This document shows positions 7,882 through 13,987 of a stretch of 13,987 nt of DNA, piece by piece. Under the pieces are notes generated by a model that did no database searches, was not told the origin of the DNA, and saw only the letters and a list, made by a program, of their open reading frames with translations. The stretch spans positions 7,663 to 21,649 of the forward strand of contig MU603053.1 of assembly GCA_025201865.1 (NCBI GenBank), written 5' to 3'. Every line of letters starts with the position of its first letter. The stretch's first letter is position 1. The DNA comes from Ramicandelaber brevisporus (Eukaryota > Kickxellomycota > Ramicandelaberales > Ramicandelaberaceae). The position numbers and the translations under genes are program-made.

Positions 7882-8451
7882 AGCTACACCGTCAAGAAGA
7901 ACAACACTAACACCAACAACAACAACAAGAAGAAGAAGGATAAACACTGCCTATAAATCAACAGAAAAAAACAACTTCGTAATTGTGATTTACGTGTGTG
8001 CGTGTTTGTGTGTGTGTTGAATCGCGAGTGAAGGAGAGAAACGAGTGTTTGTTTATTTCTTCCAGTGTGTTCCCCACTCACTTCACGAGAGATACCAAAG
8101 CTAATTTCAACCTTCGCTGAGTTTCCGCAGTAAAATACTCTGGAGTTAGAGACGAGACGAGTTATTTTTTTTTGAAAAAATAATAAGAATAAGAATAAAG
8201 AGTAAGAAAACGAGAGAGAGTTGATTAGGGAGAGTTGATTGTCTTGTTGTGTCTTGTTTTGTTTTGGTTTGCTTGTTTGTATTTAGTATGGCGGTCGTAG
8301 ATTGATTACTGTGAAGGTATAAAAAAAGAAGAATAATAAAAGGGAGAAATGGAACATTGACGCAGTAGTAGTAATAATAGTATTAGCCGTGAAGAATAAT
8401 TGTCAGAGTGGAGCATAGAAGAGTTGTGTTGGTGCTTGTGGTCGTGCTAGC
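7882..8451. other. Cyclin-Pds5 intergenic region (570 bp)
   Basis: This stretch holds the Pds5 promoter and 5' UTR and the cyclin 3' UTR, and I see no gene in it. Next to the Pds5 start are CAA/AGA trinucleotide runs (7901-7939). Then come a GT-rich run at 7993-8017, an A/T-rich stretch at 8164-8196 and an AATAAA on the minus strand at 8052-8057. That AATAAA is about 395 bp past the cyclin stop and only 170 bp before the Pds5 ATG, so it is a poor candidate for the cyclin polyadenylation signal. No convincing minus-strand TATA or CCAAT box is visible upstream of Pds5. Confidence 0.5.
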
Positions 8452-10674
8452 TCAATTGTCACCAAAGGCAGCTGCAGTGGTTGAATTGACATTTGAGGCT
8501 GCGGCCGATGGAGTTGCAACCAACACTCTGTCTCTAACAAGCTTTGTAGCCCAATCAGTGGCATAAACACTGACTCGCAGCATTTTCCGAGATGCATACT
8601 TTGCATGGAAAGCCTTGTGAGCAATACCATCCTGCATGTATTCAATCATAATTGCTATGCATGGCTCCAGCTGTTCAATGTAGTAGCCAGAGTAATGAAC
8701 CAGGTTTTCATCCCATGGACCTTTATTGATCATTTTGCGAGCAAGACACAATGCAGCTGCAGCCAGCAAAGAAGGAGGATACTGAATGAGCTTATGGTGA
8801 ACACATTGCATCTCCATCAGGTACTTTGCCAGAGTTCTCGATGCAGCATCGTAATCATCAGCCTTGGAGATTCTTCTCAAAAAGTTCAATGGATTGGCAT
8901 AACCAACGTCAAACTTGAGTGCATTCAGCATGTATCTCTCAGCCTGCTTAACTTCATTGGCACTGTAGCCACCATCTGTCAAATACAAAAAACTAGCCAG
9001 CGGAGGAACCACAATCTCTTCGTATTTGGCTGCAATAAACAAGGCAGTAATTCCAACCAACTGGAACTTTTGCAAAGAAACCACATTCATTGTCAGAAAT
9101 CTATCGATTAAATTCACAGCCATAAACAGAGTTTCACCCAGCATGTGAAAGCGATGATGAACCTCAATTAGCCAATCGATCAATATTCCTCTCATTCTAA
9201 AGTCTAACTCTGGCTGGTTATCCATGTAGTTGGGATTGGGCATTGTCTCAGCCTCCAATTTTAAACTATAATCAATAATGTCCTCACTATACTCTGCCAC
9301 CATAACCGGATCATCATGTTCTTCTTCATCAATCTCACTCCAATGTCTAGTACTCTTTGGTGGAATTGCATATCTGGGTTGTTGCCGTTGCTGATGCTGA
9401 TGTTGTTGTGAAGTGATTGATGGGGGATTCGATGCTGAATCAGCTGATGTGAGAGAGGATGTCGATGTGGCAGGAGTAGGGTTGAATGGCTGTGAATAAA
9501 ATACATTTGAAGACGATGCTGTTTGCTGTTGCTGTTGATGTTGGTATTGTTGCTGATGTTGTTGAGACTGAGATTGAGATTGAGACTGAGACTGAGGAGG
9601 ACTCATTAGTATTTGAGGAATATCAGATGCATTCATTACTCTTTGTCTTTTAACTCTATCTTGCTTTTGAACACCATCATCTTCGTCTTCAGTCAAGTCA
9701 TCGATACAAACTGCACTGTCTTCGCGCTTAGTTGGATTTGGTCTTTGAATCTGACTTTGACTCTGGTTCTGAGTTTGAGTTTGAGTTTGAGTCTGATTCT
9801 GAGTCTGAGATGATCGAGACCGCTTGACTGCTCTACCGTCATCGTCTAAATCATCGCCAATATTATCTTCCACAATTGACACTGCTGAATCTGTTCTGGT
9901 CGTGCCTGGTTGTGCATTGACTGCGATGCTGCTGTTGATTGAGTCATGATTTCTCTTTGGGATGTCTCTTGCGGTGAATGCTGATGCTGCCCTTCTAGGT
10001 GCGCCTGGAACTGGTTTATTGTCAATGATAATATCCATTGGCTGAGATGTGCCATTGTTCACGGATGTTCCTGCTGTCCTTCTAGAGACTGCTGTTTTGA
10101 CTGGTCGATTCCTAACATCAACAATACTGCTGTTTGTAGACATTTCTGTACTGCTGCTGTTACTATTACCAGTTGTGGTGTTATTGATGATGGATGAGTT
10201 ACCGAATACAAAGTTGGCAGCAGGCGGAGGCACAGCCATTCCCATTGTGGATGACTGTTGTTGAGAAAGAGGAAGAGAAAGGGGAAGAGGAGGAGGGGCA
10301 GGGGCAGGGGCAGGGACTGTCGATGATACAATAATCAAGTCATCAGTGGTACTATCTGAAGGCGGTCTCAATTGTTGTCTCTTTTGGGGAGGTGGCTGAG
10401 GTGGAGTTGGTGCTTGATGCAATTTACCATTCACTTCGGTTGGAGTATCGCTGGCTAATGTCATTTTAGCCATAACAGCCGATGGAGTTGGTCTACTAAC
10501 ATTGGTAATCGATGCAAGTGCTGTTCTTCTTCTGGTCATAATCTGTCTTCCTTGTGCTGCCACTGCGGATGCTGCAACAGACACTGGCTTTGCTCTTGGT
10601 CGAGCCGACACTATCGCTGCTGATGCTGTTGAATCAACCGCCAGAGAATCGCTACTATCGCCATTAACCGTCAT
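8452..10674 (-). CDS. cdc13: G2/mitotic-specific B-type cyclin (Cdc13/Clb type)
   Basis: This intron-free gene codes 740 aa. B-type cyclins activate Cdk1 for mitotic entry and are destroyed by APC/C at anaphase. Residues 50-58, RTALASITN, form a perfect RxxLxxIxN destruction box. NLS-like basic clusters occur near 284-287 and 341-345. The disordered N terminus carries SQ/TQ clusters at 289-308 and 362-371 and a poly-Gln stretch to about 384. The cyclin core begins near 459, with ETMPNPNYM, the hydrophobic patch MRGILIDW at 494-501, IDRFL, AAKYEEI with the CDK-contact Lys550, and QAERYML with Glu580. A second cyclin fold follows, with NFLRRISKADDYD, GPWDENLVHYSGY and YASRK. It resembles S. pombe Cdc13 strongly. 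Fungal B cyclins are usually 400-500 aa, so the N terminus is about 250 residues too long. The start is ATG at 10674-10672, the first ATG in the frame. The frame is open upstream but only with a non-ATG codon at 10725. The symbol follows fission-yeast usage. Confidence 0.96.
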   Translation of the reverse strand: MTVNGDSSDSLAVDSTASAAIVSARPRAKPVSVAASAVAAQGRQIMTRRRTALASITNVSRPTPSAVMAKMTLASDTPTEVNGKLHQAPTPPQPPPQKRQQLRPPSDSTTDDLIIVSSTVPAPAPAPPPLPLSLPLSQQQSSTMGMAVPPPAANFVFGNSSIINNTTTGNSNSSSTEMSTNSSIVDVRNRPVKTAVSRRTAGTSVNNGTSQPMDIIIDNKPVPGAPRRAASAFTARDIPKRNHDSINSSIAVNAQPGTTRTDSAVSIVEDNIGDDLDDDGRAVKRSRSSQTQNQTQTQTQTQNQSQSQIQRPNPTKREDSAVCIDDLTEDEDDGVQKQDRVKRQRVMNASDIPQILMSPPQSQSQSQSQSQQHQQQYQHQQQQQTASSSNVFYSQPFNPTPATSTSSLTSADSASNPPSITSQQHQHQQRQQPRYAIPPKSTRHWSEIDEEEHDDPVMVAEYSEDIIDYSLKLEAETMPNPNYMDNQPELDFRMRGILIDWLIEVHHRFHMLGETLFMAVNLIDRFLTMNVVSLQKFQLVGITALFIAAKYEEIVVPPLASFLYLTDGGYSANEVKQAERYMLNALKFDVGYANPLNFLRRISKADDYDAASRTLAKYLMEMQCVHHKLIQYPPSLLAAAALCLARKMINKGPWDENLVHYSGYYIEQLEPCIAIMIEYMQDGIAHKAFHAKYASRKMLRVSVYATDWATKLVRDRVLVATPSAAASNVNSTTAAAFGDN
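9562..9591 (-). repeat. Ser-Gln repeat in the cyclin N terminus
   Basis: GAGATT/GAGACT hexamers on the plus strand code five consecutive Ser-Gln pairs (residues 362-371), followed by a Gln/His tract to about residue 384. Five adjacent SQ pairs fit the definition of an SQ/TQ cluster. Confidence 0.8.
9751..9810 (-). repeat. SQ/TQ/NQ repeat in the cyclin N terminus
   Basis: Hexamers of the type GAGTTT, GAGTCT and GATTCT on the plus strand code alternating Gln with Ser, Thr or Asn (residues 289-308). They give eight [S/T]Q pairs in 20 residues, right after a KRSR basic cluster. Confidence 0.85.
10501..10527 (-). other. Destruction box codons of the B-type cyclin
   Basis: These nine codons specify R50-x-x-L53-x-x-I56-x-N58, the canonical APC/C degron of B cyclins, preceded by further arginines. 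No KEN box is visible elsewhere in the protein. Confidence 0.9.
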
Positions 10675-10882
10675 GTGTGTTGAATCGAGACTTTGCTGAA
10701 TGAACAAAAGATATGGCCGGCTCAATCGGTGAATGAAAAGGGAAGGGAGAGAATGAACGCAAAGACAACCGAATCGAGCAGAGTATAGTAGAGTAGAGTA
10801 GAGAATAGTAGAGAACAGAATAGTAGAATAGAGAGTAATAGGGAAGAGAGAAAGAGTGAAAGAGTGAAAGAGTGATAGAGAG

Positions 10883-10966
10883 GTGGCTGTTACTGCTGTT
10901 GTTGTTACTGCTGCTATTGTTGTTATTGTTGCTATTGTTGTTATTGCTATTGTTGCTGTGCTGTAC
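10883..10966. repeat. GTT/GCT/ATT trinucleotide tract
   Basis: This is a degenerate array of GTT, GCT and ATT on the plus strand, equal to AAC/AGC/AAT on the minus strand. It has the same unit types as the tract at 54-103. It lies upstream of the cyclin gene and makes a spurious Val/Ile-rich open frame on the plus strand. Confidence 0.75.
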
Positions 10967-11136
10967 TGTGGTAGTTACTTTTCGACGATTGCCAATACAG
11001 TATTCAATGCATTCGCAGCCTCCTTTTTCACCTTGACGATCGGATCACACACACCACTTCGTATTTCTCCACACCAACACTAACACTAACACTATTACTA
11101 CAGGTATCGCTACTATCAATCAAAGAGACACACAAA

Positions 11137-11160
11137 CACTCGAACACTCGAACACTCGAA
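11137..11160. repeat. Three exact tandem copies of CACTCGAA
   Basis: Three perfect 8-bp units lie about 465 bp upstream of the cyclin ATG. The unit contains CTCGAA, near the yeast SCB core CNCGAAA but lacking its last A. It could be a factor-binding array or simply an octamer microsatellite. Confidence 0.6.
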
Positions 11161-11707
11161 TCGCTCCCGCACAAATGCACAAATCGCTTCCAGGAATCAA
11201 AGAGAAAAAAGAGAGAAATGCAACGACAATCAAACAAATCCCTTATCCAGCACTTGGAGCTGTTGATTCTCAGGAGATGGAGAAACACACAAACAGAAGC
11301 AAGTGCAGAAGCAAATGCAGATAACGAGGATCAAAAAGGCAGAGCGAGACAGCGAGACAGGGAGAGAAAGAAAGAGAGATAGAGAGATAGAGGGAGAATG
11401 AATGCCTCCTTGCTGCTGCTGTTATTGTTATTGTCGTTGCGGAGGTGGTGCAGCACACACACGCAGGGAGGGAGAGAGGGGAGCTGATTCAAGGGACGCT
11501 GGGTGGACTCGCAATGCAGAGTAGATGCTGGAAGATGAAGAGTGGCGATCTTCACCTGACTAGCACTGGTACAGCGAGAAGAGACTATGCGTCGAGCGAG
11601 ATCGAGTCTAGCGGTCGTCCGTCGGATGAGCTGTGCTTGCCAGGAAGAGGATGAGGTATAGTGAGAAAAGGGCTTGCAGTGTGCGGGTAGGTATCAAGGT
11701 CGAGTGC

Positions 11708-11760
11708 AGGAAGAAAGGGAAGAAGGGAAGAAGGGAAGGGAAGGGAAGAAAGGAAGGGAG
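11708..11760 (+). repeat. Homopurine tract with G-quadruplex potential
   Basis: This is an uninterrupted 53-nt purine run. GGG occurs at 11717, 11725, 11733, 11738 and 11743, with loops of 5, 5, 2 and 2 nt, and again at 11756. That meets the usual four-run G-quadruplex pattern. The sub-stretch around 11731-11748 is also mirror-symmetric, so triplex (H-DNA) formation is possible. Confidence 0.7.
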
Positions 11761-11817
11761 CTTGCTCTTTCACAAGAGAAGAATAGAGCCAGTCTGCCAG
11801 GCAAGCAAGCAAGTGAG

Positions 11818-11825
11818 CTTTTATA
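11818..11825 (-). promoter_or_regulatory. Minus-strand TATA box, possible distal cyclin promoter
   Basis: The minus strand reads TATAAAAG. The only gene downstream in that direction is the cyclin, 1.14 kb away. It forms a divergent pair with the plus-strand TATA box at 11911-11919. Confidence 0.4.
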
Positions 11826-11910
11826 CCCACGAGATTCAAAGGTGGGCCTTCTCTACACCACACTGAGTGAGCCTGCTTTTCTTACTACGCACGAACTGCG
11901 ACAATGACGA

Positions 11911-11919
11911 TATAAAAAG
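11911..11919 (+). promoter_or_regulatory. Plus-strand TATA box
   Basis: TATAAAAAG on the plus strand is the same string as in the second secreted-protein promoter. It faces the small spliced-gene candidate at 12354-13160. The 85 bp between the two divergent TATA boxes contain no CCAAT box. Confidence 0.45.
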
Positions 11920-11941
11920 AAGAGAGAGTGTGCACGCAGAG

Positions 11942-12010
11942 GTAAGTAAGTAAGTAAGTTAGTTAGTAAGTAGAGGGCTGATACAAGTGAATGTGCTTTT
12001 TTCCTGGCAG
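11942..12010 (+). other. Possible 5'-UTR intron (69 nt)
   Basis: The stretch starts with the ideal donor GTAAGT, contains CTGAT as a branch-site-like string and ends in a pyrimidine run with GGCAG. The length suits a fungal intron. Against it, the donor belongs to a GTAA tetranucleotide repeat (11942-11972) and the TATA box is only 23 bp upstream, leaving almost no first exon. Confidence 0.3.
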
Positions 12011-12353
12011 TGTGTCTCGAGTGAGAGAGCAAGTGAGCAAGTGAGTGGGTAAATGGGTAAGAGAGGGAAAGAAGAGAGGGAGGCAGACAGCGTGTGAACA
12101 ATCAAACGAGCAAGCAATGCAAAAGAAGAACAAGCAGAAGAAGAAGAGGAACAAACAAGCCAGCGAAAGGAAGGAAGGTGTGTGTGTGTATGTGTGCACA
12201 AAAGTTGGAGGCAAAAAAGATACAGAGTCGCTGCTCGGAAGTGACAAGAGGTGCGCAGAGGCTTTGAAGAAGAACAGGGGCTGTCGCAGCTTGTCAACAA
12301 TTCGCTGATTTTGTTGCTGCGCTTTGGGAGAGTTAAAAAAAAGGAAGAAAGAA
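12011..12353. other. Region without a supported gene
   Basis: The stretch is purine-rich on the plus strand with AAG/AGAA runs and a TG array at 12179-12196. Open frames on both strands here are made of repeats and lack protein-like composition. It may be the 5' UTR of the candidate gene that follows. Confidence 0.4.
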
Positions 12354-13156
12354 ATGTCCCAACACAAACGGAGGAGCGAACAGGAATTTGACAATGAAGT
12401 AAGTGACCCACACGAACGTGTCCGTTGGTTCGTGAATTCGCGCACTGGTCTGCAATCTTTCCTGATCGTGCGTATTATAGATGGGTGATGTTGGAATTGG
12501 ACAAGCAAAAAAGAAAGAGAGGACCGCCAATGTTTGCAACTTGTGATCAATGGAGTGCTTCGATTGCTAATAACAATCAACGAACACGATTGAAACCCAG
12601 ATGACCAGATGACCAGAACACCAGAAGATCAGAGGGCCAGAGACGGACAGGGTATATGTGGATAAGAGTTGATGAATGGCAAAAAAATAAATAAAAAAGA
12701 AAGAATAGCGAAAAAGAGTGAGTGATCCAAAGGCGAAGCAGAAGGTGGTAACACAGGCAAAGTAGATAAAGCGCAATGTCATATAAGTCTCCCCCTGACT
12801 CACCTCCTTGGGTGAATATAGCATCAAATATTGCATTATGAAAGTGACGTATCGCCAGGAGATTCATTTTTTCCTTTTCAAAAATAGGACACTTGAAACA
12901 GGAAGCATGATCGGTACATGGTTGACCATTGTCAGAATTCCGTCAACGAATGCGGTTGTATGACCAGAGCATGTGGGCATACAATTTCTTAATGTTGGGA
13001 TTGGGTTCCTTTTACACCGCATGGTTTATCCAGTGGATTTGGTCCAGCCAGGGTCACTTTTGTCTCTCTCTCTCTGTCTCTCTCTTTCGCACACACACAC
13101 TCACTTTCTCTCTTGCATCCATTAGTGTGACCAGTGTGGCTTATTGGCTATCATGA
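12354..13156 (+). CDS. Candidate multi-exon small membrane protein
   Basis: No single frame covers this region, but splice signals and a hydrophobic exon suggest a gene. ATG at 12354 gives 15 codons (MSQHKRRSEQEFDNE), then the perfect donor GTAAGT at 12399. The best protein-like piece lies at 12938-13051. It reads FRQRMRLYDQSMWAYNF and then a Leu/Gly/Trp/Tyr-rich membrane segment ending WIWSSQ. Two models reach it. One joins 12398 to 12968 in phase 0. The other starts at ATG 12609 (MTRTPEDQRARDGQ), uses donor GTATAT at 12652 and acceptor TTGTCAG at 12935, and also stays in frame. A CT-rich stretch ending CATTAG (13053-13125) looks like a further intron with a weak GTCACT donor. If unspliced, the frame ends at 13156. 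AATAAA follows at 13247. I recognise no family. The outer limits given here span the alternatives. Confidence 0.3.
12781..12815 (+). promoter_or_regulatory. Motif cluster: TATA-like, CCCCT, TGACTCA, inverted repeat
   Basis: Within 35 bp lie ATATAAG, CCCCT, a perfect AP-1/Gcn4 heptamer TGACTCA (12796-12802), and the inverted repeat TCACC-6-GGTGA (12800-12815). If functional it could be an internal promoter for the downstream exon rather than intron sequence, which would favour a start after 12838. Confidence 0.25.
13063..13101 (+). repeat. TC microsatellite followed by CA run
   Basis: TC repeats with a single TG interruption run from 13063 to 13088, then CA repeats at 13090-13100. Placement just before TTGCATCCATTAG suggests the polypyrimidine tract of an intron. 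Confidence 0.7.
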
Positions 13157-13246
13157 GAGTGCTTGAGCTTTTCACGTAACGTCATATTTCCTGTTCTATG
13201 GGCTGTTTTAAACAAACTTGTGCTAAAAACAACACGGTCCATTTTT

Positions 13247-13252
13247 AATAAA
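13247..13252 (+). terminator. Polyadenylation signal AATAAA
   Basis: A perfect AATAAA follows a T-rich stretch about 90 bp past the last candidate stop of the spliced gene and precedes the next plus-strand gene. It is the best-placed such signal on the plus strand. Confidence 0.45.
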
Positions 13253-13344
13253 CCTCGTCGGCATTATTTAGCTCGTTGTGACCTTGGTGTAATCAGACAT
13301 CAGATAAAAAAAATTTACTTTTACAGTCCGGCATCGCTTGCTGA

Positions 13345-13356
13345 ACTTCCGGAAGT
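13345..13356. promoter_or_regulatory. Perfect 12-bp palindrome ACTTCCGGAAGT
   Basis: The site equals its own reverse complement and lies 164 bp upstream of the ATG at 13520. It contains TTCnnGAA (a heat-shock-type inverted pair) and CCGG flanks like those of zinc-cluster sites. It may also fall in a 5'-UTR exon (13327-13357), between a TTTTACAG acceptor-like and a GTGAGA donor-like string. Confidence 0.4.
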
Positions 13357-13357
13357 C

Positions 13358-13502
13358 GTGAGAGCAACTCTCATTCTTTTTTTCTTTCCTTCTTTCTCCT
13401 CTGTTTGTTCGAATTCGTCTCGCACTCCTCTTTCCACACACATAAACGCGCGCGCACACACACTTCAAACTTCAAACTTTTTCTTATTCTTTTATTACGC
13501 AG
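13358..13502 (+). other. Possible 5'-UTR intron upstream of the partial gene
   Basis: The stretch begins GTGAGA and ends with a T-rich run and ACGCAG, 18 nt before the ATG at 13520. It also carries an alternating CG/CA tract (13446-13463) that is Z-DNA-prone and a CTTCAAA direct repeat (13464-13478). The pyrimidine richness fits an intron end or simply a fungal promoter. Confidence 0.3.
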
Positions 13503-13519
13503 TCTGATTGTTCCCGGCG

Positions 13520-13987
13520 ATGGCACTATTCATGCCAGGCGGTCCGTATGGACCCTGGCCATTGCTCGCACTACTCCTTTCCACGTTCGTACTTGCTCGA
13601 TTCTTCCGCAGAGTTCGCGAAAAGAGGAGGCTTCGACGTCTCGATCGTACACTCGTCGATACCTCAGAAGAGCATCGACTCCAACAATGGCAGCGACAGC
13701 AACAGCGACAGCAGCAACTCGTGGGCCATGACGGCGACGACAGCTACCACTACCACGACAGCAACAACAACAGTGACACTGCCACTCGGCACCGGAACTC
13801 GCCGGTATCTCCGGCTCATGCCAGTCTCAGTGCCATTATCAGTCATATTCCCAAGGTTCAGCAACAGCAGCGGCAGCAGCGGTCAAGCCTGCTGTCGTCG
13901 CTGGGATCTACCAGTGCGGATCATTTGTGTGCAACGCCTGAAGTGTGCTTGGAGCTCGAGATTGAAGCAGCAGCATCAGCAGGTGTG
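13520..13987 (+). CDS. N-terminally membrane-anchored protein, partial (3' end beyond window)
   Basis: The frame from ATG at 13520 runs open for 156 codons to the window edge, so no stop is seen. A TGA lies in frame at 13505, and ATG 13520 (context GCGATGG) is the first start after it. Residues 1-12 are Gly/Pro-rich (MPGGPYGP). Residues 13-29 form one hydrophobic segment (WPLLALLLSTFVLARFF), followed at once by a very basic stretch RRVREKRRLRRLDR at 30-43, a strong cytosolic retention signal. The N terminus is therefore probably lumenal or outside and the bulk cytosolic. Gln-rich runs at 55-66 and 114-120, a His/Asp/Asn-rich stretch, and NSPVSP at 93-98 (proline-directed phosphorylation sites) follow. 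No known domain is reached before the edge. Another frame starting at 13503 also stays open, but it has no good start or membrane anchor and looks like a by-product of CAG-type repeats. Confidence 0.6.
   Translation, partial: MALFMPGGPYGPWPLLALLLSTFVLARFFRRVREKRRLRRLDRTLVDTSEEHRLQQWQRQQQRQQQLVGHDGDDSYHYHDSNNNSDTATRHRNSPVSPAHASLSAIISHIPKVQQQQRQQRSSLLSSLGSTSADHLCATPEVCLELEIEAAASAGV

Larger units (their letters stand above)
10675..11817. other. Long cyclin upstream region rich in simple repeats
   Basis: About 1.1 kb separates the cyclin ATG from the nearest clear minus-strand TATA box. No convincing gene lies between them. The plus strand is strongly purine-biased at 10735-10881 (TAGAG and GAAAGAGT units), 11340-11399 and 11708-11760, so a cyclin transcript would have a pyrimidine-rich leader. 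A good acceptor-like string on the minus strand, a pyrimidine-rich run ending in CATTCAG, lies 22 nt upstream of the cyclin ATG and could end a 5'-UTR intron, although no matching donor stands out. The region may be a long leader, a distal promoter, or both. Confidence 0.4.

Noticed and set aside
7882-7947. N-terminal extension of Pds5 with a hydrophobic leader
   Set aside because: It needs a GTG start at 7947 and would give a nuclear protein a signal-peptide-like sequence. The first ATG is at 7881, and the extension is coded by CAA/AGA repeats of the leader.
8318-8328. Plus-strand TATAAAAAAAG in the cyclin 3' region
   Set aside because: It would drive antisense transcription into the cyclin and no plus-strand gene follows. 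A/T-rich 3' UTR sequence explains it.
10675-10725. 17-codon N-terminal extension of the cyclin
   Set aside because: It begins with TTG, not ATG. The first ATG is at 10674, well ahead of the destruction box.
10883-11083. Val/Ile-rich plus-strand frame
   Set aside because: It is produced by the GTT/GCT/ATT trinucleotide tract and has no protein-like complexity.
11963-12580. 205-codon and 150-codon overlapping minus-strand frames
   Set aside because: They are Ser/Leu/Phe-rich by-products of the purine-rich plus strand. The longer one starts at TTG, and both are open through simple repeats.
12567-12867. Two overlapping hydrophobic minus-strand frames of 89 and 96 codons
   Set aside because: Both begin with ATG and look membrane-like, but poly-A-rich plus-strand DNA yields Phe/Leu in any minus frame. 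Two such frames overlap, and there is no promoter or homologue that I recognise.
12838-12963. 41-codon plus-strand frame beginning MKVTYRQEIHFF
   Set aside because: It has a true ATG and follows the TATA-like cluster, but it is short, unrecognised and overlaps the better hydrophobic exon in another frame. It would matter only if 5' mapping places a start near 12810.
13400-13420. tRNA B-box-like GTTCGAATTC
   Set aside because: There is no A box, acceptor stem or anticodon arm in the flanking 90 bases on either strand.
13163-13507. 114-codon plus-strand frame between the AATAAA region and the last gene
   Set aside because: It lacks an ATG, spans the polyadenylation signal and two acceptor-like strings, and ends in CA/CT-rich sequence.

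Overview
The window looks like nuclear DNA of a fungus. It shows an S. pombe Cdc13-like B-type cyclin, a fungal-style pair of small GPI-anchored secreted proteins, compact mostly intron-free genes, TATA and CCAAT promoter elements, canonical splice-site strings, and many simple repeats coding Gln, Ser, Asn and Lys runs. The repeat-rich, oversized proteins suggest an early-diverging lineage such as Kickxellomycotina, but that placement is an inference. There are no bacterial operon signals, CRISPR arrays, transposons, rRNA or tRNA genes that I can support.

Layout. 1-2001: two tandem minus-strand paralogues of 160 and 173 aa, each with a signal peptide, a Cys-free Ala/Ser-rich helical body and a hydrophobic GPI-type tail, each behind its own CCAAT and TATA elements. 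2002-7881: an intron-free minus-strand gene of 1959 codons for the cohesin regulator Pds5, with long charged low-complexity tails. 8452-10674: a minus-strand gene of 740 codons for a mitotic B-type cyclin, with a textbook destruction box, two SQ/TQ clusters and a complete cyclin core. 10675-11910: a repeat-rich upstream region with a homopurine, G-quadruplex-capable tract and a minus-strand TATA box. 11911-13270: a plus-strand TATA box, several good splice signals, a hydrophobic exon and an AATAAA signal, which together suggest a small spliced membrane-protein gene. 13520-13987: the 5' part of another plus-strand gene with an N-terminal membrane anchor, cut by the window edge.

The two best-identified genes act in the same process. 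Pds5 controls cohesin on replicated chromatids, and the B-type cyclin drives mitotic entry and is destroyed at anaphase. They lie head to tail with 570 bp between them, so each probably has its own promoter. The most distinctive protein-level signals are a p21-like PCNA-binding (PIP-degron-like) motif near the Pds5 N terminus and dense SQ/TQ repeats in the cyclin N terminus. The likeliest overlooked gene is the spliced membrane-protein candidate between 12354 and 13160.
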